Positions 55,601 through 64,000 of a stretch of 64,000 nucleotides of DNA are shown piece by piece. The translations under genes and the position numbers were made by a program. The stretch is from Neodiprion pinetum (taxonomy: Eukaryota > Arthropoda > Insecta > Hymenoptera > Diprionidae), in contig NC_060232.1 of the NCBI RefSeq assembly GCF_021155775.2, positions 27,721,922-27,785,921 on the forward strand, in the 5' to 3' direction. How positions within the stretch are numbered: position 1 is the stretch's first letter; every line of letters starts with the position of its first letter. The notes under the pieces were generated by a model. That model saw nothing but the letters and a program-made list of their open reading frames with translations, was not told the DNA's origin and did no database searches.

Positions 55601-58600
55601 AACGGGACGAGTTATGTCACGTGATCCCACGAGCTTCGTATCTTTTGGTAATAAACGTGGCCAATAAAAAAAAAAAGGTCCCCGGCTTTTCGACATGAGC
55701 TTCATTATAGCGGATACAGGGTTTCTCATGATGTATGGCACGGCCTCGGAGGTCCGCCCTCGCGATCTCACGTTACGTTTCTAGGATTACTACGATTGGT
55801 CCGCTCCAAATGGACAGAAATATAATACCCCTCTTGCATTGTTCTTGTCAATTTTACTGCGATAACGTTTTCTACTCACCTTTGAAGACGAATCACTGTT
55901 CTCTTTTTTATTTTAATAATCAAATAGCTTCGCCGCCGGTGCAAGGCATGTTAATGTTTAAACTTAACGACACACCCGTTATATCGCGATATGAACTGCG
56001 TTTGTAGAATGGGTTCACCAGCGACCCGGTATTCTCTAGTATTCAAGTTTATTGCTGCACCGTTTCCCAGCCGAGATGAGCGGAGACTGCAAACCATTAA
56101 GTTTATTTTCTGGAAATATATTCCTCCATAAAAATTTTCAACAAAATTGACAGTGCTGTTCGAACTGGGCTTGATCTGTGCTCTGTTCCACTTGGAGGTA
56201 TGGTTTAAAGGTTTCTGTGAATTCGACCGCATGCTGAGGGACTTTTGTCATCGGTAACAAGATTACAGATTTCTCACAACTGACGACTCTGTTATCAATG
56301 AGTAGAAAATGCTTTTACTCGAGAGAAACACACACGATGCTTGTGTTTTTCCAGAATATTGTATGTTCACCTGTTATCTTTTGCATCCTATCACCGTGTG
56401 GCCATGGCTTGTTAATGTTATAATAAAACGAGTCAAAGCTTATTAAGACAGAGTTTCGTCGTGGGAACTCGATAGTCGTCGATACCGTCCGGTGTTCAAG
56501 AGTTGAAACTCACGTAGTTTGAAAAGCATCAAGTGCAGAAGTTTAAATTATATATAGTATAAATACACGAACTTAGATATCTATAAATATACAGAGCAGT
56601 CGGTGCTGTGAGCTCGGGTAGAATCTTTCAAGACCGAATGCCTTGAGTAGACAAGTTTTCTCTCCATCTTCGGTTAAAGAATAGCACTTCACCTCTGGGA
56701 AGTAATCGAATCGCTGATTGGCCAGATGGTCCAAGGAAGGAAAAGGTTCATTAATCGGTTTCCAACCAGTTGTGTCGTATTTTGCGCTCCGATATATCGG
56801 CTTACGTCATCGTTTGCGCGTATTGAAAAAACAACGAAGTGGGCAAATACTAAAAGCACTGGACATCCCGGATTTCTCGCAAAGCAGCTAAATGTAGAAA
56901 GTATCGTACGTGTGCACGACTAATTGCACTAGAAGAAAAGCTAATTGTTTAAATCTGGGTTAAGGTTACCAGATGTTACCTTAATTTTTTCATCATACCC
57001 ACAACGAACCGCGATTATAAACGAGCGGCTTCCGTCTCGCTAATACTTTGCAATGTAAGCTCGAAACAAAACGGTGCTGGGACATTTAGCGTTTCAAAAG
57101 ATGCGCAGTTAAAACGCGCCGCTGCATGTTGGCCAGGGGAATCGACGTAGTTAAAAATTTGAACAAAAACGCAAGAACGCGGTATATACGCGTTTGTTCT
57201 TTGCTCTACATCAATCATTCCCAATAAAAATTTCAAGCTGACAAGAATTAATGCCCGTGCGAGGTTTAACTTTTCTCTACAGGCGCAAACACGTTGGTAA
57301 AACGCCAGCGTTCACGTATAGACGTGTCCATTGTTCGGTTGGCGAGGTGTCTGTTTTAGTATCGAGAGATAGGCGGCAGCAATTGCGCGTCTCTTGTTTG
57401 ACCGCCGCAGCTTTATGGCTTATAGGACCTCTGTAACGAGCTTATCCGATTAGAGGTGCCCTGGAATCTCTCTATCTCTTCTCTGCAACACGAACTATAG
57501 CCACATACATTTACACACGCCTACAACGATACATGGTGTTGCGTGGCTTCGCGCCTCGATTCCTTTCATGTGACCCACAGCTTAGAATCGTAGTTTATTT
57601 CCCGTCGGGTCGCCTAGGTCACGTCGTATCTTTACAATACAGGATAATTATTATTTAATATACTTATAAATAAATAAGTAGTTACTCGTTAGAGCAACCG
57701 AAATTGTGAGCTTTGAGAATGTTGCGTGATCGAGGGTGAAGAGATTCGTGTTGTGTCATGCAGAAAAAGAAAATATACATACACCGATGAGTTGAGAGAA
57801 ATTAATAGCTTACTTTGTAACGGGTGAAAATTAACAAGAATTAATTGACGCGATTTTCTTTGATTAAACTATAATAATCGAGCATAATTCGTTCCAAGAA
57901 TTAGTTCAAACCGTAGGTGGTTGGGTAAGCTTTAGTAGAAATCCAAGAAACTAGTCAGCTTACGGAATAATACTGCAGAATTATAAAATGACCATCTCTG
58001 GAAATAATTGATTGCAAATGTGACCTGGTACGAGTGGTAGGTTAAATGTTGAACTATCGGAAAAAAGCAAACCAATTACATGTGCAAATTTGTCTGTATT
58101 AAAACAAGGTGATACAAAAATGCAGTTTAACGGACAGAATTCGAATGTAAATAAAAAGATATTTAGTTTGAATAAATGCAAGATATAACGGAATATTTAG
58201 AGCTATGGAAATGACGTCAACGATTCATGGATATATCGCGCATTCACATAACTAGAATTTGTGAATGCTGTTGTTTTGTTATTATTATTGCTATTGGATT
58301 TTTCACATTTTTCTTTTCCAGCACAGCGAGAAACGTACATACATCTGCGTGTATGAAATATCGTCACTTGATATTCTGGAAATAGGAGTGGAATGTCAAT
58401 TGAAAATCACGTTCTAAATTCAGATCACGAAGTTTCATCTCGCGCGATTGCAGGGGAGTTATATGACCATAATAGTTTGATCATTGTTGATCGTAGGTAC
58501 CTGCGTTTCGTCAATCCCGTTTGCAAACTCAATGTACCGGCAGATATTTCGCTCGAAATGTATGCGCATTGTAATTTAACGTCCGCTGAAACTTTTTGAT

Positions 58601-59800
58601 ACTCCTAATTTATCGCACGCCATCAATTTTTCCCGCACTATAAAAATTACATGAATATCAAAACGCGCCCTCACATACTCGTATTACATTTTATGCCGCA
58701 TTTACGACCGCGTTCCAATATTATCACGTATCACGGATGACAAATATAATTAAACTTGGAAGTGAAATTTTCCGCGGTTTTCGCATTGCAACGGCAAAGT
58801 CCGCATATTAAAGAAAATCTTTTGTTGCCATACAACAGGTAGAACAGCACACCAGCAGACCAACTCATGATCGAACTAATTAACGTTTAATAAAGGTATA
58901 TATACCTACCTGTATCAAAGGGGCAAGCAGGGTTTGTGCAGAATTTGCAGACCGCTGTTGAATGCGCCGGAATTGTTTTTCAATGGAGAAATGACCCATT
59001 TCATTGTTCTACGTCCCTCTCCTGGATGCATGTAGGTAACAACGCACACGGTTTCCGACGTCTGCGCTCCCTTTAGGCATCTTTTTTATTTTATAACCAT
59101 TTTTTGCCACGTGCTGATTGAATTCTTTTACTATTTTTCAATCAGATGTTCGATTTATCGTTCACAACACAATCATCCTTGTATAAACCGGAGCACCCGG
59201 CGCAATCTGCTACAGTCTGGGAATAAATTATTGTTCGCCGTTTATTCGTAATACATCTATTGTATAATCGCAGCGCATAACTGACAATCGGATAATTGCG
59301 ATTCAGTTTTGTACAAAAACGTGCAGCTCGAATCGTTTCGTTGAATGGAAATTAATAATCATGCCAAAGGCAGACGCGCGGCTTTGCTTTTACCGCATCA
59401 CGCCAGCTTCGCTGAATATTGGGTATATATGCTTGATATACCTGAAACCTTGTTACTTCCGTACAAATAATATGTAGCAGGTATAATTCTTATCCTTTTT
59501 CAATTCAATTTATTTTATAATGGAAACGAAGTTTCCGGTTCGAAGAAATGCTTGCGCGTAAAACGATTTATCATTAACGGTATATGAGTTAAACGAAAGT
59601 AGCAATTGCTATATGGAGTAAAGCGGTTTAATGAGATAACGAAAGGGGAAGGCTTTTTTACAGCGACAGCATGGGAGGAAAATTGAGGAATATCCGGGAT
59701 TATGAGAGCGTTCTAATTTAAAATCTTGCTTGGTTTTTTTTTTTCTTAATTTTCGTTTTTTTTTTCTCGTTTTAATCTTTTTACACAATAGTTTTAATGA
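52700..59800. other. Long non-coding interval
   Basis: Seven kilobases with no recognised exon, RNA gene or repeat. Stretches near 54800-55600 and 57000-57450 are GC-richer than their surroundings. Frames of up to 94 codons occur on both strands and overlap each other, as expected by chance. It may be intron or regulatory DNA of a gene extending beyond the window. Confidence 0.4.
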
Positions 59801-60167
59801 CATTCGACTGATATATATACATATGTGTTAGTGTAGATCCATAACACACACGCACACACATATATACAACGTGTGTGTGTATATAATTATTTTGTGTATG
59901 TCTTTATTGGCCCAACGACCTCACATAAATTACCATATATATAATATATATACTTAGTTTGTCTTAAAGTTTATTTATACATCATTAATACGGCCGTATT
60001 AATATACTCCTTTTTGTTCCGTTCTTTTTTTCTCCCCCTTCTTTGCAGATATACATAGTTTAAGTTTCTCATATTTACAAAACTCACCACGATCTCGCGC
60101 GATCACTTCTCGTAATTAATTATACAATAATGATAACGTCATCATTATCATCGATAATAATAACGAA

Positions 60168-60203
<36 letters not shown>

Positions 60204-61449
60204 TCATGTCTTCATAGTTATAGTTTAAGATTCATATTTTTATGTTAACATGTAGGTTTTCATTTGTGTTACCTGACACGTATAATCGGAAACAAAGCGA
60301 CCAGGCCAATTGCAGTAAAACTTGTTACGCGAAAAGTTCAGTACGGTATAAATTACTCTGTGCCGCAGATATCGTATTTTGGAGTGCGTTTCCTCGCTCG
60401 CTCTATGAGAACGGAAAAATCTCACGAGTTGCCTGCCAAACTCCTTCTCGGCCACCCTGTACATACGTGACACAGCTACGTTCATATTTATACATAACGA
60501 CTGGTTGCTCTGTCAATACTAGTTTATTTATGCATCTATCGATTGAACTTGAGTCGATTCTCAATTACGTCGAGTGCCATTTAAACGAATGAAACGTTTT
60601 CTTCATTTCTAAACAATTTGTACACAATGCGTAAAAGATCAACGCCAAAATGACGTGAAAAAGATAAGGAAAATGAAAATAATGTGTGTATAGATAAATT
60701 GAAATCGCTATTGATTCCATTGAAAATCGAAAGTATTATAATCAGGAGTACAAACATTCGTATTCCACTATTACGGCTAATAGGCAGTCACGTTAGATAT
60801 GACGGAACTAAACTGGTTTGCACTTTTTACACACACACACAGATATATATAGTATATATATATACGATATTACAAATTATTCGAAAATAAGGATTCATCT
60901 GTTCGCTAATGTATAAATATTGTATCTATGTATATTAATGTCTCACGTATCCTAGGAGCTGCGACACATTTAAAGTAAGGAACAACGATAAAACGAAGTA
61001 AAAGGGGTAGAGTGAAAAAAAAAAAAAAAACAAATAAAACCAATTATAAATAATTTGCCAAAAGATCAGTAAAAAAACAAACTAAAAATAACGCACTTCT
61101 GCAGTCATGAAATACTTATAAATTGTAGGTACATGTATAAAATAAGTGTAATTTCCGTTGTTTATCCGGTACGTATATAGTACGAATAAGATTGGAGTAA
61201 GCTCGAGATTTATCAATGTCTGATCGACATGGTTTAAAATGAAATGAAATCTTTATAATTTTTTTTTTTTCACCTTCTATTATATCTATATGATACACCC
61301 GCGAACTTACGTGTATATATATACATATAAATATATTAGGTATATTGAGAATCACACAACCTTGATACATTAAGTATTTAGAAAGTTTTTTTTTTTCACA
61401 GACAATTGAAATAACACGACACAGTATGTATATAAGTAGGAGTAATAAT
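59801..61449. other. AT-rich, microsatellite-rich interval (possible 3' UTR of a minus-strand gene)
   Basis: It contains (AC/TG)n runs near 59847-59882, many TATATA runs, an (AAT)n run at about 60168-60203 and several poly-A/poly-T tracts. It lies directly downstream (minus strand) of the candidate exon at 61450-61740. Such composition is common in long insect neuronal 3' UTRs, but this is inference. Confidence 0.3.
60168..60203 (+). repeat. (AAT)n microsatellite
   Basis: Twelve uninterrupted AAT units. Confidence 0.95.
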
Positions 61450-61740
61450 TTATAATGGACAGAGAATGAGTAGCTGTTCGAAACGAGAGCCGCGTCGCTG
61501 TCGGTTGTCGGTCGGTGTTGTTTCTCGCGAGGTAATTTTTGGTTTGAAATGCTTTCGCAACGTGCGTCTTATAATATATAAGAGGAGAACGATCAGGCCA
61601 TAATATGTATATGCATAAGGCGGGTATGTGCCAGCCGAAGGCGGAGGATAAAACGTTCCGTTGTAAAACGTCCGGATGAATATCTCGTCGGCGTCGTTTT
61701 CGTCGTCACGGTTACGCAACGTATTCGGAATGCTCGTCAC
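61450..61740 (-). CDS. Candidate terminal exon of a single-pass membrane protein, unrecognised
   Basis: A minus-strand frame of up to 96 codons ends in TAA at 61450-61452. The first part has third-position C/G bias (GAC GAC GAA AAC GAC GCC GAC GAG) unlike the AT-rich surroundings, which suggests real coding. It reads as an acidic stretch, then FIRTFYNGTFYPPPSAG with an N-glycosylation motif NGT, a Pro/Tyr-rich piece, one hydrophobic segment (YYGLIVLLLYII), then a basic tail (RRTLRKHFKPK). That order suggests the N-terminus outside and the C-terminus in the cytoplasm. The most upstream codon is GTG, and an in-frame TGA lies just upstream, so translation must enter through a splice acceptor, perhaps GACGAG near 61728. 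Single-span potassium-channel beta subunits share this topology, but no sequence match is claimed. Confidence 0.4.
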   Translation of the reverse strand: MTSIPNTLRNRDDENDADEIFIRTFYNGTFYPPPSAGTYPPYAYTYYGLIVLLLYIIRRTLRKHFKPKITSRETTPTDNRQRRGSRFEQLLILCPL

Positions 61741-64000
61741 GCCCGTAAGTCAGGACGCGGTAAAAGGTATTATAACCGGGCCGAGAAAATTGTCATAATA
61801 ATGGAAACTCGGATAAATCGGAGCCGCGACTTCTTTCCCTGTAAAGATTTTGTGGAATTTTCTTGCGCGTCAAAAATTCTCTCTTCGATCGCGTCGCGTT
61901 ATCGTTCGGCATTCACAGTCGCTTGTCTACGTCAAAACGTTTGATTTCCATCAATTTCTATACACACGTTCGACAAGAGGACGCGGTTTTTTTTCCCCGA
62001 TTAAAGTATGCATGAAATTCCGCCACCCTGCACGAACTAAAACCCCGGTTCCATTTTTTTTACTGCCTTCAATTTTATCCACGAATGAGTTTAGAGATCT
62101 GTTTCTAATTCATCTCGGGATCAAAAATATTCAATTACTTGTACAATTACTAATTCTTGGAGACGTACGATTGTTCGTTTAACAAGAAATTCATTTCTTC
62201 TTCTTCTGTATTCGTAGTCTCGACCTTATCCAAACAGAGTCGTATTTTCATTCAGAATTTGGGGGGGAAAAGTGATAGATGGCCGGTGGTCTGGTTATGC
62301 TATGCGTGTGCCAATAAAAATCAAGTAATAATTACTATCCGGATTAAGCCTAAATTGCGATTTTCAGGATTACCAATGAATCAACAATCGCGTTATTTAT
62401 CTCCTTTTATCACTAATGTATGTGTCTCGAACTTGTGGAGAAAAAAATTTCATCAAATTCGGAAACAACTGGAAACTTCTGTAAAAGAGGGAATTTATTT
62501 TTACAGTCAAACGACATAACTTCTTTGTCTTTTTTTTCAGTCATAATAATTGATTGGCCGTGTGTGTTTGTGTACTTTTTTTCTTCATCCAGAATTGAGT
62601 CGCTAAGGGAAAAGCGTCAATAAAGTGAACAATCTCTTTGTGAACGTACGAAGTACGCAGTGGAAAATCCCCTGTGGTGGAAACATAATATTCGCTGATG
62701 AATAAACCGTTACTTTGCCATGTCAACATGTTGTAATTTGTTTAAAATCAATATGTAATTACAGATCAAACAAATCGTAGTATTGAATTACAAATTAGAG
62801 CGTGAGCTCATCGATTTTCCTTTTAGCTGTTGATTAACAAAATCCGATAGAACGATGCCTGCAGGGTTTCAAGCATGTAGTATACGTAATTTACCATATC
62901 GGGAGTACCGGCAGTTGAAGACACGTATATCGTGAAATACTAGACGTTTATTGTAATAGATGATAAATATTTTAATTAAAATGACCGAGAAATGTATAAT
63001 AATGTATAATGTATGATAAAAGGAAGAAAAAAAGAACCGATTACATTCCCGTCACAGAAAAAGAAGTCGCGTTGCGTGTGATGTCGACATTTACTACCAG
63101 ATAACCAGACACTTGTCCATTCTACGTGTATATTTTTTTATTTTTTTCCAACTTCAGCCCAACAACGAAGAGAAACGCGAAGCTGTAACGCAGCACCGGC
63201 GTTAACTACACTTGCCAAGTTCACCGTGGTGCAAGGGTGCATAGGTATAATGTATTATATATATAAGTTCAAAAGTGTCAGGTGTTCTACCGCTCCTGAC
63301 TAGACTAATTACGCTTGCACGTTTCAGAAGAGGCCGCGGAGTAGAAGAGAATTCCCGTCTTTCTTTCCCCATTTGCGATTTCTCGCCGTTCGTAGGTATC
63401 GTGTAACAAACTTCAAGGGCTCCGGAGACTCCCTAGGGAGATTGTTTCTAGTCGCGACGCTTCTCCAACTTTTACCCTCAACGCTACACTCTCTCCTTAT
63501 TGTCTCTCCCTCTCTTTCTCCTTTGCTCCCTTTACAAAATGTTATGTCAAAACTGTCCACGGAATTTTGGCACGCTCCAACCGTATTGCTAAAATTGCGA
63601 ATTGAACTGACGACGAAATTAATTGTAAAAACGAAATTGCATATATTACACGGACATTCGTAGGTACATGATAGGAGGAAGAAGGCTAAATTAAGAAGAA
63701 GAAAAAAAATGAGCAAAAGAAAAAAACTGCAGGTGAATCGAACATATATATGACTGTGCACAATTGTGCGGAAGCGCGGTAGCGGGAAACGAGATGGAAA
63801 AGTTTAATTTCAAACCCTATACCTATCTTATATACCTACAAATACGCACTGACCAGGCCGAGATAGTATATTTATAAAATAAGGTTTATAATACAGATGT
63901 TAAAAGAGATTCGAACGTCTGCAAGACTTATATATGTGTGTATATAGAAACTATAAAGAATTAAAAAAAAGAAAATTCCGAACTTTTATGAGTCAAACTA
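61741..64000. other. Non-coding sequence to right edge
   Basis: No confident exon. A minus-strand frame of 145 codons (63324-63761) begins with a leucine/phenylalanine-rich stretch that derives from a purine-rich tract (AGAAGAAGAAAAAAAATGAG) and is not convincing. Upstream exons of the 61450-61740 candidate, if real, probably lie further right. Confidence 0.4.

Noticed and set aside
63324..63761. 145-codon minus-strand frame with signal-peptide-like start
   Set aside because: The hydrophobic start derives from a low-complexity tract, and the rest has no family resemblance or codon bias.

Overview
The window is animal nuclear DNA, most likely from an insect; I favour a hymenopteran such as a sawfly or wasp, but only from overall character. 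It is AT-rich, its genes have short introns with GT-AG or GC-AG borders, and it holds Ty3/gypsy-type, hAT-type and MITE-like elements. There is no bacterial gene organisation.

Two conserved genes are well supported, both on the + strand. The left edge cuts into phosphoglucomutase-1: six exons between 1303 and 3918 encode the C-terminal 481 residues, including the catalytic serine, metal loop, sugar loop and phosphate-binding loop. At 41540-42848 a complete four-exon gene encodes a 249-residue Lifeguard/TMBIM4-type membrane protein. One is metabolic and the other is a Golgi/ER membrane calcium and apoptosis regulator; nothing suggests they act together.

The 28 kb between about 11.58 and 39.61 kb is the unusual part. 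Two long inverted arms (11576-13540 and about 37790-39614) contain the same 60-bp minisatellite, paired TGACGTCA sites, splice-donor-like blocks and purine-rich tracts. They resemble a Foldback-type element. Between the arms, left to right, lie a possible short coding exon (13910-13974), a 121-bp tandem repeat (14150-14580), a complete LTR retrotransposon on the minus strand (14599-18938), about 48 tandem copies of a 335-bp satellite with nested higher-order structure (19100-35195), a 1.66-kb solo LTR inserted in a satellite monomer (35196-36857), and the rest of the array (36862-37197).

The retrotransposon is notable. Its two 576-bp LTRs look identical. It has a 5-bp target duplication, a primer-binding site fitting tRNA-Lys, a polypurine tract and a textbook -1 frameshift heptamer between gag and pol. 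Yet pol has lost reverse transcriptase, RNase H and the integrase catalytic core through an in-frame deletion. It therefore looks like a recently moved non-autonomous element.

The remaining sequence is mostly non-coding. It holds several MITE-like inverted-repeat elements (759-1103, 6831-7128, 10973-11120), a decayed hAT element (45638-46320) carrying a nested MITE, a cluster of four small hairpins, three sharing one loop with compensatory stems (52250-52371), followed by a TATA/CRE promoter-like segment, and a candidate terminal exon of a minus-strand membrane protein (61450-61740). From about 46.3 to 64 kb I see no other gene; it may be a long intron or regulatory/intergenic DNA.
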